Part shown: in pieces, positions 40,391-50,012 of the stretch
Layout: every line of letters starts with the position of its first letter
How positions within the stretch are numbered: the stretch's first letter is position 1
Assembly (NCBI GenBank): GCA_016708265.1
Contig: JADJGA010000003.1
Span: 310,001 to 374,000 of the forward strand
Length of the DNA stretch: 64,000 nt
From: Saprospiraceae bacterium
GTDB lineage: Bacteria > Bacteroidota > Bacteroidia > Chitinophagales > Saprospiraceae
Reading direction: 5' to 3'
Notes under the pieces: generated by a model
The model's database searches: none
What the model saw: the letters and a program-made list of their open reading frames with translations, nothing else
What the model was told of the DNA's origin: nothing
Made by a program: the position numbers and the translations under genes

Positions 40391-40570
40391 TCATTGAAAA
40401 TAAGCCTTAAATACCTCCCCAATCGTATTATAACGGAACCTGAAGCCTTCATTACGCAATTTTTCACATGAAACCCGGCTGCCTTCTGTAATAATAATTG
40501 CCATTTCAAGAGCATTATCATCAGTAAGCATTCGGGTACAGCAGGCAATATCATTGGCCTGATATTTTGG
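40391..40570 (-). pseudogene. Truncated 3' end of the TIGR01777 epimerase gene
   Basis: Read on the minus strand in the epimerase frame, this encodes about 40 residues (MAIIITEGSRVSCEKL, then RFRYNTIGEVFKAYFQ and stop) matching the end of the intact gene at 42723-43624 (MAVILTEGSRVSSAKL, RFRYDKIGEVFKAYFQ). Upstream the similarity fades and no start or nucleotide-binding domain exists. It is a leftover of the tandem duplication. Confidence 0.8.
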
Positions 40571-40797
40571 CTTTAACTCCCTTAAAATCTTTAAAATAAC
40601 TTATTCAAATCAAGGCAAATTACCTTATAGGAAATGGCAAAATTTGCCACTAATGCAGGAATCAAAAAATATTCGTGAATTCGTTGCTAAAATCAAAACA
40701 ATTTGAAAAAAACTGAATTGAAAACGTGGTTATTATGCTTTTTTTATTATATTTTTGTATAAAATCTATTGGTCCAAATTTCTTAAACTTTTTACCA

Positions 40798-42603
40798 ATG
40801 AAAAATCAAATACTTATTTCCGTAAAAATTGTATTTTTTATACTTTCAGCAGTGATAATACTGATGGAATCCAGTGCAAGTCTTTCCGGACAATGTCAGA
40901 ATGCAATTAAATATCCATCTAATGATATCACTGCATCAAGATATAATGACACAGTTTTGGTAACAGCATTCCAATATGCAGGAGACTATTATGTAATAAA
41001 AAACCTGGCACTTAATAAAACTTACCGCTTTACATCATCGAATACAAATGACTACATCACAGTGAGGGATATACAAAGCGGAGCCCTGCTCAGTCACGGA
41101 AGCACACCTCATGACTTTAATGTGGGTGCCGGGCCTGATATCGTTCAGGTGCATATAAACCTTACTTCTCCTCCTTGCGGAACCGAATATACCAACAGGA
41201 CCACAACAGCACAATGTTTTGACTGCCCGGATGAGCCACCAATGATAGGGGTAAATAATACCAGTATGCAGGCTACCCTCGATGTAGGAGGAGAGATTAG
41301 ACTGGGTGACTCTGGCAGAAACCCTGTAGCCGGTATGATACAATGGAATGACGACACACAGGATTTTGAAGGCTATAATGGCAGTAAATGGATTTCACTC
41401 ACCCAGAGCAACGTACAAGGTCAGTTTGGAAAACTCAAGCCTTCAGAATTAAATGAAGATCACAAGCTGACCGCTTCTGACGGGGCAATGAACGATTTGT
41501 TTGGTTTTTCAGTATCCATCTCCGGGGACTATGCAGTCATAGGTGCTCCCCAAGATGATAATAGCGGCAATGAAGACCAAGGCTCAGCTTATATCTTCCA
41601 ACACAGTGGTACTTCCTGGACTCAACAGGCTAAGCTGACCGCTTCAGATGGGGCAGCAGATGACCGTTTTGGCATGAGTGTATCTATCTCAGGGGACTAT
41701 GCACTCATAGGAGCAGAATTTGATAATTATAACCAAGGATCAGCTTATATCTTCCATCGCAACGGCACTGCATGGACTCAACAGGCCATACTGACTGCTT
41801 TAGACGCAGCAAATAAATATTTTGGGGTTTCAGTGTCCATATCAGGAGACTATGCAATCATAGGAGCTCATTATGATAATATTGGCATCAATTTTGAACA
41901 GGGCTCTGCTTATATTTTCAATCGCAGTGGTACAGTATGGACTCAACAGGCTAAGCTGACCGCTTCTGACGGGGCAGCGAATGATAAGTTTGGGTGGTCT
42001 GTTTCAATCTCAGGGGATTATGCAGTCATAGGAGCTCCAAAGGATGATATAGGCAGCAATACTGCTCAGGGATCAGCTTATATCTTCAATCGCAGTGGTA
42101 CAGTATGGACTCAACAGGCTAAGCTGACCGCTTCTGACGGGGCAGCGAATGATAAGTTTGGGTGGTCTGTTTCGATCTCAGGGGATTATGCAGTCATAGG
42201 AGCTTCATATGATGATATAGGGGGCAATACAGACCAAGGCTCAGCTTATGTTTTCAATCGAACTGGTACTACCTGGACTCAACAGGCTAGTCTTACCGCT
42301 TCTGACGGGGCAGCGAATGATTATTTTGGTTATTCAGTTTCGATCTCAGGGGATTATGCAGTCATAGGAGCTTATTTAGATGATATTGGCAGCAATGCAA
42401 ACCAGGGCTCAGCTTATGTTTTCAATCGCAGTGGCACTTCATGGACTCAACAGGCTAGTCTTACCGCTTCTGACGGGGCAGCGAATGATTATTTTGGACA
42501 TTCAGTTTCCATCTCGGGTGACTATGCAGTCGTAGGAGCTTATTATAAACATGTAGTTAGCATTATAAACCAGGGATCGGCTTATATAGTAGAGAAGAAG
42601 TGA
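40798..42603 (+). CDS. Secreted FG-GAP repeat protein, copy 2
   Basis: 601 residues from ATG 40798, with the same signal peptide and N-terminal domain as copy 1 and again seven FG-GAP-type repeats. Two consecutive repeats (about 41930-42250) are almost identical at DNA level, including the phrase NDKFGWSVSISGDYAVIGA, which suggests recent internal duplication or gene conversion. Divergence from copy 1 is concentrated in the repeat region, while the N-terminal domain and flanks remain close. No sorting domain is visible at the C terminus (YIVEKK). Confidence 0.88.
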   Translation: MKNQILISVKIVFFILSAVIILMESSASLSGQCQNAIKYPSNDITASRYNDTVLVTAFQYAGDYYVIKNLALNKTYRFTSSNTNDYITVRDIQSGALLSHGSTPHDFNVGAGPDIVQVHINLTSPPCGTEYTNRTTTAQCFDCPDEPPMIGVNNTSMQATLDVGGEIRLGDSGRNPVAGMIQWNDDTQDFEGYNGSKWISLTQSNVQGQFGKLKPSELNEDHKLTASDGAMNDLFGFSVSISGDYAVIGAPQDDNSGNEDQGSAYIFQHSGTSWTQQAKLTASDGAADDRFGMSVSISGDYALIGAEFDNYNQGSAYIFHRNGTAWTQQAILTALDAANKYFGVSVSISGDYAIIGAHYDNIGINFEQGSAYIFNRSGTVWTQQAKLTASDGAANDKFGWSVSISGDYAVIGAPKDDIGSNTAQGSAYIFNRSGTVWTQQAKLTASDGAANDKFGWSVSISGDYAVIGASYDDIGGNTDQGSAYVFNRTGTTWTQQASLTASDGAANDYFGYSVSISGDYAVIGAYLDDIGSNANQGSAYVFNRSGTSWTQQASLTASDGAANDYFGHSVSISGDYAVVGAYYKHVVSIINQGSAYIVEKK

Positions 42604-42649
42604 GAGTTATTCACGAGTTTAAATGATCAGGAGTTTGATTGAATTTAAG

Positions 42650-42677
42650 AAATGACCTCTTAATAACAGGTCGTTTT
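42650..42677 (+). terminator. Terminator of FG-GAP copy 2
   Basis: The same AAATGACCT/AGGTCGTTT hairpin as after copy 1, followed by TTTT. It lies between the convergent FG-GAP and epimerase genes. Confidence 0.6.
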
Positions 42678-42722
42678 ATAAGTTCAATAATAATGATTTT
42701 ACCCTAAATACTTAAAGGGAAG

Positions 42723-43624
42723 TCATTGAAAATAAGCCTTAAATACCTCCCCGATCTTATCATACCTGAACCTGAAGCCTTCATTAAACAATTTTGCACT
42801 TGAAACCCTGCTGCCTTCTGTAAGAATAACAGCCATTTCTCCGAATATCAATCGCAAAAGCCATCCGGGTACAGGAGGAAAAATCATTGGTCTTTTTATG
42901 GCTTTGGCAAGAGATTTAGTAAATTGTCTGTTATCAATATGTTCCGGTGCCACGGCATTATAGATTTCTCTTTCTCTGTTATTTTCGATCAGGAAAAGAA
43001 AAATCCGGGCCAGGTCAGATATCTCTATCCAGGGCATATACTGCCTGCCTGTACCTATCGGAGAACCAACAAAATATTTTACCGGGGTTATCATCTTTTC
43101 CAAAGCTCCACCACGAGGAGAGATAACAACACCTAAACGCAGCAAATTATAATCCACATTAAGTTCCCCAAATTTTTTTACACTATCTTCCCATTTTATA
43201 ACTACATCCGATAAAAAATCAGTGCCTGGCGGGTCGGCTTCAATAAATATCCTGTCTGTAGTTACAGCACCATAATAACCGACTGCAGATGCTGAAATGA
43301 TTTTCACAGGCTTCTTTACACATTTTTTTACAGCGTTATAAATCAGTTCCGTAGTCCCTACCCTGCTGTTCAGAATTTTTTCCTTCTGCTTTTCATCCCA
43401 TCTTTTTGCGCTGATATTTTCCCCTGCCAGGTGAATTATCACATCAGCAAATTCAACGGCCTTATCATCGATAATTCCTTTTCATAATTCCAGTAAAAGG
43501 AATTTTCTTCCTGAATATCTTTTCTTCCGGTCAGTATACCTGTATTATATCCCCTGGCTCCAAGAAGCTTTCTGATCTCTGTTCCGACAAGGCCTGTTCC
43601 GCCTGTTATTAAAATGTTTTTCAT
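42723..43624 (-). CDS. TIGR01777-family NAD-dependent epimerase, frameshifted
   Basis: The N-terminal piece from ATG 43624 has the Rossmann motif ITGGTGLVG (residues 5-13). The larger piece, to 42723, carries HLAGENISAKRWDEKQK, SASAVGYYG, and the C-terminal DUF1731 segment ending EVFKAYFQ. They join if one base is added to the T4 run at 43479-43482 (A on the coding strand), giving EKGIIDDKAVEFADVIIHLAGEN and 300 residues, the normal family length (YfcH/SulA-like). Its substrate is unknown. The 3' end has been copied to 40391-40570 by the tandem duplication. Confidence 0.88.
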
Positions 43625-43803
43625 ATAATTGTTAATTGCTAATGGTTAATTGTTAATGGTTAATGGTATCAAGGTTACAGGGTAACTGGGTAGAGTTATT
43701 GAAAGGTTTAAATTGTTAGTTTTAAATTGTTAATATTTTACTTAAAATCATAAATCGCATTTCGTAAATCGAAAATCATAAATCATTCTACCTTCCTACC
43801 CTT
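43625..43803. other. Low-complexity word-repeat spacer
   Basis: Composed of variants of TTAATTGTTAATGGTTAATGG, AAATTGTTAGTTTTAAATTG and ATAAATCGCATTTCGTAAATCG, plus CTACCTTCCTACCCTTCTAC at its end. On the opposite strand it shares the run ACCCTGTAACC...AACAATTAACCATT with 31239-31582. Confidence 0.6.
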
Positions 43804-44475
43804 CTACATATTCACCTTAAACAAGTACTTCTCATGCAGTTCATCCACAGAAGAGTTTTTATCAAAATCATGGATGTGGTGATGGAAAATACTTAACTTA
43901 TTGAAAATTCCTATAGCTTCCTTTATCTCGTTCTCATCAAGGTTTCCTATGATAATCTGCGACACTTTGTACATTTCATCAAAAGCACTTATTATGTGTC
44001 TTCTTCCTTCCAGGGTAAGTGAAACCCTCTTTGCCCTTTTATCATTTTCATCAGGAAATTCATGGATCAGCCTGTTCTTTAATAAACGCTTAAAAATCTC
44101 ACTTCCGCTTGACATTTCAAGCATGTGCATATTTATAAGTTCATTTTTTGATATACTGTCAGTCAGCAGCAATGAAGCAAGAAATCCATATTCATCAATT
44201 GAACTCCATGGTTTATCCTGAAATACTTTTTTCACATAATGCTTGGAAAACTTATAAAGTTGAACAAGCAGAGTGGAAAACTCCACCTCAGGATGAATTT
44301 TATAGTTTTTATAATCAGCTTTATCAAGGTTATTTGAAAAATTTGCAGAAGTTGTTTCCAATACCTTATCTTTGAGATAAATTGAAAATTCTCTGATATC
44401 ATAGTTACCTACCTCATTTTCATAGGTTTCAATGTGTTGCAGTACCTGTTTTATTAGATTTATTTGATCTGACAT
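43804..44475 (-). CDS. MarR-family transcriptional regulator
   Basis: 223 residues. The MarR winged-helix core occupies about 90-165 (FLASLLLTDSISKNELINMHMLEMSSGSEIFKRLLKNRLI, wing DENDKRAKRVSLTLEGRR). An additional N-terminal helical region of about 80 residues makes it longer than a minimal MarR. It is divergent from the lipoprotein-TonB receptor-carotenoid operon, and the 89-base shared gap contains an inverted repeat that could be its operator. I infer that it controls that operon and itself; the inducer is unknown. Confidence 0.85.
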   Translation of the reverse strand: MSDQINLIKQVLQHIETYENEVGNYDIREFSIYLKDKVLETTSANFSNNLDKADYKNYKIHPEVEFSTLLVQLYKFSKHYVKKVFQDKPWSSIDEYGFLASLLLTDSISKNELINMHMLEMSSGSEIFKRLLKNRLIHEFPDENDKRAKRVSLTLEGRRHIISAFDEMYKVSQIIIGNLDENEIKEAIGIFNKLSIFHHHIHDFDKNSSVDELHEKYLFKVNM

Positions 44476-44493
44476 AAAAATAGTTTAAAATAA

Positions 44494-44538
44494 ATGCAAA
44501 ATAATTAAACAATTTAATACATTTTTGCATTATATTTG
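44494..44538. promoter_or_regulatory. Putative MarR operator and divergent promoter region
   Basis: Inverted repeat ATGCAAAA (44494-44501) and TTTTGCAT (44523-44530). The second arm abuts a TATATTTG -7 box at 44531-44538 serving the rightward operon (start 44565), where a bound repressor would block polymerase. Confidence 0.45.
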
Positions 44539-44564
44539 CAAAATTAATACAAAATCGTAATAAA

Positions 44565-45299
44565 ATGAAAATATTATCAATTTTTTTAACAATTTTTACA
44601 GCAGCAATTTTTTTCAATAGCTGCAACGTAACAAAAAACACATCTGAAATTGTGGTTTATTCAGACAACAAAGATCAGAATTCTGAAAAATTAGCTATTA
44701 CTCTTATTAAAGGTAAAGGCTTTAATCACCCTACTTATGTAATATGGATGGAAGATGAATGTGGTAAATACATTAAGACTCTATTTGTGACTAAGTCATA
44801 TGCCAGCGGAATATTTGGACATCAGATGGTTGGTGATTCAGTCTGGTTAAAGACCTCAGGAGCTTCTTATCAACCGGCAGCATTGCCTTACTGGACATTC
44901 AGGAAAGGACTTATAATTGGGAAATCCTACATTCCCGATCCAAACAATCCTTTCGTGGACGCATTTACCGGCGCGACACCAAAAAGCGATTTTAGATTTG
45001 AGACAAATAAATCAGGTAATTCAAGAGAATACAGAATTTTACTGGAAGTGAACCAGGCATGGGACTGGAATCAGTACTGGACAAACAATAAATTCCCTGA
45101 CAGTCCTGCCTACAAACATTCAGCTCAGCCATCAGTCATTTATGAAGTATCGGTCAATAATGAAAATACTGAATTTTATCTTAACCCTATAGGTCACGGA
45201 GATCCTAAAGGTGAAACCGGAACACTTTATTCCAATCTGGGTTCGCTGACAAGTGCAAAGGAAATATTCAGTTCAGTAAAAGTTGAAATTCAGAAATAA
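44565..45299 (+). CDS. Periplasmic lipoprotein, DUF2271-like
   Basis: 244 residues with a lipobox-like FFNSC at about residue 20. Text such as KGFNHPTYVIWMEDECGKYIKTLFVT, PDPNNPFVDAFTGATPKSDF and LNPIGHGDPKGETGTLY reminds me of the DUF2271 family of periplasmic proteins often found near TonB receptors and haem- or iron-linked genes; the match is from memory. It is the first gene of the operon and is followed after 24 bases by the TonB receptor gene. Confidence 0.7.
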   Translation: MKILSIFLTIFTAAIFFNSCNVTKNTSEIVVYSDNKDQNSEKLAITLIKGKGFNHPTYVIWMEDECGKYIKTLFVTKSYASGIFGHQMVGDSVWLKTSGASYQPAALPYWTFRKGLIIGKSYIPDPNNPFVDAFTGATPKSDFRFETNKSGNSREYRILLEVNQAWDWNQYWTNNKFPDSPAYKHSAQPSVIYEVSVNNENTEFYLNPIGHGDPKGETGTLYSNLGSLTSAKEIFSSVKVEIQK

Positions 45300-45323
45300 A
45301 CTATTTAAACAATTAATAAACAA

Positions 45324-47693
45324 ATGAAAACATATATAAAACTATTAGCATTTATTTTTATTTCCGGCTTTTTATCGGCCCAGTCAGGTCAGGTAAAAGG
45401 AAAAGTATTTGATGCCGGCAACAATGAACCCTTGCCATTTGCAAATGTAATGATTGAAGGGACACAGACAGGAGCTGTTACTGATCTTGACGGGAACTTC
45501 ATAATAACCGGATTAAAGCCGGGATATTTCCGACTGGTGGTTTCATATCTTGGGTACAAACAGCAAACCAGTGAAGATATTCTCATAAGCAACAATAACA
45601 ATCCTTTCATTGATATAGCTCTTGAACCCAATGAAAAGGTGCTGAATGAAGTTTTAATCACTGTCGATCCTTTCAGCAAAAAGGTAGAATCTCCGATTTC
45701 AATGCAAAGCATAGGGGCTAAGGAAATAGAAAGCAATCCGGGCAGCAACAGGGACATTTCAAGAGTTATACAGTCTTTTCCGGGAGTCGGATCAACCCCC
45801 AATTTCAGAAATGATGTAATAATAAGAGGAGGAGGCCCAAGCGAAAACAGGTTTTATCTCGATGATGTGGAAATTCCAGTTCTGAATCACTTTTCGACTC
45901 AGGGTGCATCAGGAGGTCCGGTTGGAATTATAAACGCTGACTTCATTAAATCTGTTGACTTTTACTCAGGTTCATTTCCTGCAAATAAATATAACGCTCT
46001 GAGTGGGATTCTTGATTTCAAGCAAAAAGACGGAAGTAAAGACAGGACAAATATACAGCTTGCATTAGGCGCAAGTGAAGCATCGCTGACCCTGGATGGC
46101 CCGGCAGGAAGTAAAAGCAATTATATCTTTTCAGTGAGAAGGTCATATCTTCAATACCTGTTCTCTGCGATTGGCCTGCCATTTTTGCCTACTTTCAATG
46201 ATTATCAGTTAAGGTTTAAAACTGATTTCGATAAAAAAAATCAGCTGACAATTATAAGTATAGGTTCTTTAGATAAAAACACCTTAAATACCGGAATTGA
46301 AAACCCGGACCTTACACAGGAGTTTATTTTAAGCCAGATACCTGTCAACAATCAGTGGAGCTACACCTTTGGTGCTGTTTACAAGCATTTTTTTAACACT
46401 GGAAATCACACTCTTGTCATGAGCAGGAATATGCTTGACAATTCATTTTATAAATATCCTGATAATGATGAGTCAAAGCCCAGATTATTCGATTATTATT
46501 CGACAGAAGCAGAAAATAAAATAAGATATGAACTGAACTTCAGAAAAAACGAAGTTAAATATGTCATCAGTGCCGGTACGGAATATGCAAAATACTATAA
46601 CGATACAAAGCAGGATGTTTTCAGAAATGGTGAAGTTATAAATTTCAAATACAGGACTGATCTTGACATGATTAAATACAGTGTTAGCGGCCAGCTTTCA
46701 AAGAGAATCCTGAGAAACCGCCTGCTCACTTCAGTAGGTTTCAGGCTTGATGGAAACAATTACAATTCCAGTATGCAAAACCTCTTCAATCAGTTTTCTC
46801 CACGAATTTCATTTTCATATACTCTGACGGATAAATCTGCCTTGAATGCCGGAGCAGGGAGATATTTTCAGTTGCCTGCTTACACAACTCTGGGATTCAG
46901 GAATCTGAATAGTGAACTGGTAAATAAGGATGCAAAATATATCGGTGTCAATCAATATTCCCTCGGCATCGAATACAGACTTACTAAATCCATTATTCTT
47001 TCTACAGAAGCATTCTACAAGGACTATTTCCAGTATCCTATCGATATTGAATCGGGTATAAGCCTTGCAAATCAGGGAGCTGATTTTAACATAGCAGGAG
47101 CTTCCGAGATAATTTCCAAAGGAGTTGGAAGGGCAACAGGATTTGAAGTTTTGGGAAGGGCCAATTTCAAGTCTTTTTCTTCCATAGCTTCGTATACATT
47201 TGTCAGAAGCCTTTTTAATGATATAAATAATAAGGAGATACCTTCATCATGGGATAGCCGTCATTTATTTACTATTACAGGCAGCAAGGAATTTAATAAA
47301 AACTGGAGAGCAGGATTCAAATGGAGATATGTGGGAGGATTGCCTTATACTCCCTATGATCTTGAAAAATCAAAAAATATAGCTGCATGGAATGCATCAG
47401 GAAGAGCGTATAATGATTTTACAAAACTCAACTCCGAAAGGTTGAAACCCTTCCACCAACTCGATATAAGGGTTGACAAAAACTTCTTTTTCAGAAGCTG
47501 GTCGCTGATGATTTATGTAGATATACAAAATCTCTACAATCTTAAATACACTGGACAGGAATATATAATCAGACAGAAAGATGAAAACGGATCATATATG
47601 ACCACTGATAACGGAAAAAATTATATATTGCAAGCAGTTGAAAATGAATCAGGAAATGTACTGCCCACTATCGGAATAATGATAAAACTTTAA
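45324..47693 (+). CDS. TonB-dependent receptor with carboxypeptidase-like N-terminal domain
   Basis: 789 residues. Order: signal peptide (ends FLSAQ), CarboxypepD_reg-like domain (about 22-105, VFDAGNNEPLPFANVMIEGTQ and GAVTDLDGNF), plug (about 120-230, SRVIQSFPGVGSTPNFRNDVIIRGGGPSEN, FYLDDVEIP) and a 22-strand-type barrel. It imports an unknown ligand across the outer membrane with TonB energy. Its place between the lipoprotein and crtI is unusual for carotenoid operons. Only 16 bases separate it from crtI, so they are co-transcribed. Confidence 0.9.
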   Translation: MKTYIKLLAFIFISGFLSAQSGQVKGKVFDAGNNEPLPFANVMIEGTQTGAVTDLDGNFIITGLKPGYFRLVVSYLGYKQQTSEDILISNNNNPFIDIALEPNEKVLNEVLITVDPFSKKVESPISMQSIGAKEIESNPGSNRDISRVIQSFPGVGSTPNFRNDVIIRGGGPSENRFYLDDVEIPVLNHFSTQGASGGPVGIINADFIKSVDFYSGSFPANKYNALSGILDFKQKDGSKDRTNIQLALGASEASLTLDGPAGSKSNYIFSVRRSYLQYLFSAIGLPFLPTFNDYQLRFKTDFDKKNQLTIISIGSLDKNTLNTGIENPDLTQEFILSQIPVNNQWSYTFGAVYKHFFNTGNHTLVMSRNMLDNSFYKYPDNDESKPRLFDYYSTEAENKIRYELNFRKNEVKYVISAGTEYAKYYNDTKQDVFRNGEVINFKYRTDLDMIKYSVSGQLSKRILRNRLLTSVGFRLDGNNYNSSMQNLFNQFSPRISFSYTLTDKSALNAGAGRYFQLPAYTTLGFRNLNSELVNKDAKYIGVNQYSLGIEYRLTKSIILSTEAFYKDYFQYPIDIESGISLANQGADFNIAGASEIISKGVGRATGFEVLGRANFKSFSSIASYTFVRSLFNDINNKEIPSSWDSRHLFTITGSKEFNKNWRAGFKWRYVGGLPYTPYDLEKSKNIAAWNASGRAYNDFTKLNSERLKPFHQLDIRVDKNFFFRSWSLMIYVDIQNLYNLKYTGQEYIIRQKDENGSYMTTDNGKNYILQAVENESGNVLPTIGIMIKL

Positions 47694-47709
47694 AAACCAG
47701 TAAAGAATT

Positions 47710-49178
47710 ATGAAAAAAATAGTAATATTAGGTTCGGGATTTTCATCATTAGCTGCTTCATGCTATCTGGCTAAGGCAGGTTTTGATGTAACAATACTTG
47801 AAAAAAACAGCGAAGCAGGGGGAAGAGCCAGACAGCTATTGAAACAAGGCTTCACGTTTGATATCGGACCTACTTTTTACTGGATGCCTGATGTGTTTGA
47901 GCGCTTTTTCTCTGATTTTGGCAAAAACCTTCAGATTATTATGACCTTGTCAAGCTCGATCCGGGCTACCAGGTATATTTTGGGGTCAAAGACAGTATTT
48001 CGATTTCAGCTGATTTCGAAAAAATTAAAGCTGAATTTGAGAGGATAGAAACAGGGAGTTCTGCAAAACTGCAGAAATTCATGAATAATGCCAAAGATAA
48101 CTATGAAATTGCGATAAATGACCTTGTATACAAACCGGGTCAGAACCTGATGGAAATTATAAACCTGAAGACATTCGGAAAATTGAACCAGTTCATAGAC
48201 ACTATTAAGGCTCAGGTTGGGAGGTATATTAAGAATCATAAATTGAGGCAGATCCTTGAATTTCCTGTTTTATTTTTGGGAGCAAAGCCGTCAAATACAC
48301 CTGCATTTTACAATTTTATGAATTATGCAGACTTTGGTCTTGGCACATGGCATCCCAAAGGAGGTATGTACATGGTTGTTGAGGCTATCAAAAAACTCTC
48401 CGCAGATCTTGGAGTCAAAATCATATATGATACTGCCGCTGACAGTATAAATATAAAAAATAAAAAAGTAGTATCTGTATCATCAAAAGGCATTGATCAT
48501 GAATGTGATATCCTGCTGAGCGGAGCAGATTACCACCATACAGAGACACTGCTTCCTGCTGCCTATAGGCAATATTCTGAAAGTTACTGGCAATCAAGGA
48601 CTTTTGCACCGTCAGCACTGCTGTTTTATATCGGATTTGATAAAAAAATCGAAAATGTTTCTCATCACACTTTGTTCTTTGATACTGACTTTGAATTGCA
48701 TGCAAGAGCCATCTATGATACAAAGACATATCCCGAAAATCCTTTGTTCTATGCAAGTTTTCCTTCAAAAACAGATACAGATGCTGCTCCTGCAGGAAAG
48801 GAAGCAGGAATTTTTTTAATTCCATTAGCACCCGGACTGAAAGAAGATAATGATGAAATAAGAAAAAAATACTACAGTATCATAATTGACAGGTTAGAAA
48901 AAGCTACGGGGCAGACTATCAGGGATAATGTCATTTTCCATGATTCATTTTCAGTAAATGATTTCATATCCCAGTACAATTCATACAAGGGAAATGCCTA
49001 TGGATTGGCGAATACGCTGCTTCAGACACATATACTCAAGCCACAGCTTAAAAGCAGTAAAGTTAAAAACATGTATTTTACCGGTCAGTTGACTGTCCCG
49101 GGACCGGGGGTTCCGCCAAGTCTGATTTCAGGGAAAATAGTAAGTGAATTGATTATCAAGAAAAATCAAAGCTCATGA
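47710..49178 (+). CDS. crtI: Phytoene desaturase CrtI, frameshifted
   Basis: FAD-dependent desaturase that converts phytoene to lycopene. The N-terminal dinucleotide-binding GSGFSSLAAS (residues 8-17) is followed by EKNSEAGGRARQL. Near the C terminus is FTGQLTVPGPGVPPSLISGK, the CrtI signature. The frame breaks at the A5 run 47923-47927. Adding one A gives FGKKPSDYYDLVKLDPGYQVYF and 489 residues, the family length. Without correction only 112 residues would be made. Its end overlaps crtB by four bases (ATGA), indicating translational coupling. Confidence 0.92.
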
Positions 49179-50011
49179 AATCACTCTATGACAATACAAG
49201 CTTTAAGATCAGCAAACTGGTAACTCACAGTTACAGCACTTCCTTTTCTTTGGGCATAAGACTGCTGGCTCCTGATGTCAGACCGGCAATTTATTCAATC
49301 TATGGTTTTGTGAGGTATGCTGATGAAATTGTAGATACATTTCATTCATATAACCGCACTACCCTGCTCGATGATTTTATCGGACAGTATAAAAAATCTC
49401 TTGAGGAAAAGATCAGTATGAACCCCATTCTGAATTCGTTTCAGGAAATTGTACATAAATACGGATTATATGACCTCGTTGAAGATTTTCTAGATAGCAT
49501 GAAAATGGACCTTGAAAAGAAAGATTATGAATCTGATCAGGAATATAAGAAATACATATATGGATCGGCAGATGTTGTCGGACTTATGTGTCTGCTTGTT
49601 TTTGTTTATGGTGACAGGGAAAAATACGAGGAACTGAAGCCGGCTGCCATGTCGCTGGGTTCAGCATTTCAAAAGGTAAATTTCCTCAGGGACATAAAAA
49701 ATGATTTTGAAAACCTCGGCAGATCATATTTCCCTAATGTCGATAAATTCAATTTCAATGAACATACCAAAAAAGATATTATCACAGATATTGAAAAGGA
49801 TTTTGCTGATGCATATAAAGGAATTCAAAAATTGCCAATAAATGCAAAGCTAGGGGTTTTTATAGCCTATAAATACTATCTTTCATTGTTACGAAAGCTG
49901 AAGAGAAAAGACAGCAAACAGATACTGGCATCAAGGATCAGGATATCAAATCCGCATAAAGTGTGGATATTTTTTAAATCGCTGATCAGGCACAAATTCA
50001 ATTTGATTTAA
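49175..50011 (+). CDS. crtB: Phytoene synthase CrtB
   Basis: 278 residues. The two Asp-rich, Mg-diphosphate-binding motifs are RYADEIVD (about 46-53) and RDIKND (about 171-177), as in squalene/phytoene synthases. YSTSFSLGIRLL and YIYGSADVVGLM are also family-typical. It condenses two geranylgeranyl diphosphates to phytoene. It is coupled to crtI by an ATGA overlap. Confidence 0.95.
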   Translation: MKSLYDNTSFKISKLVTHSYSTSFSLGIRLLAPDVRPAIYSIYGFVRYADEIVDTFHSYNRTTLLDDFIGQYKKSLEEKISMNPILNSFQEIVHKYGLYDLVEDFLDSMKMDLEKKDYESDQEYKKYIYGSADVVGLMCLLVFVYGDREKYEELKPAAMSLGSAFQKVNFLRDIKNDFENLGRSYFPNVDKFNFNEHTKKDIITDIEKDFADAYKGIQKLPINAKLGVFIAYKYYLSLLRKLKRKDSKQILASRIRISNPHKVWIFFKSLIRHKFNLI

Positions 50012-50012
50012 T

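Larger units (their letters stand above)
38308..42840 (+). repeat. Tandem duplication of an approximately 2.28-kb unit
   Basis: Unit one (about 38308-40570) and unit two (about 40587-42840) each contain the same upstream spacer, an FG-GAP protein gene, the same terminator hairpin and the 3' end of an epimerase gene on the opposite strand. The gene starts are 2281 bases apart. In unit two the epimerase is complete beyond the repeat; in unit one only its last codons remain. Confidence 0.85.

Noticed and set aside
40372..40554. A 60-codon minus-strand frame between the FG-GAP genes
   Set aside because: It is in the wrong frame; the correct frame shows a truncated epimerase C terminus, so this is a fossil, not a small gene.
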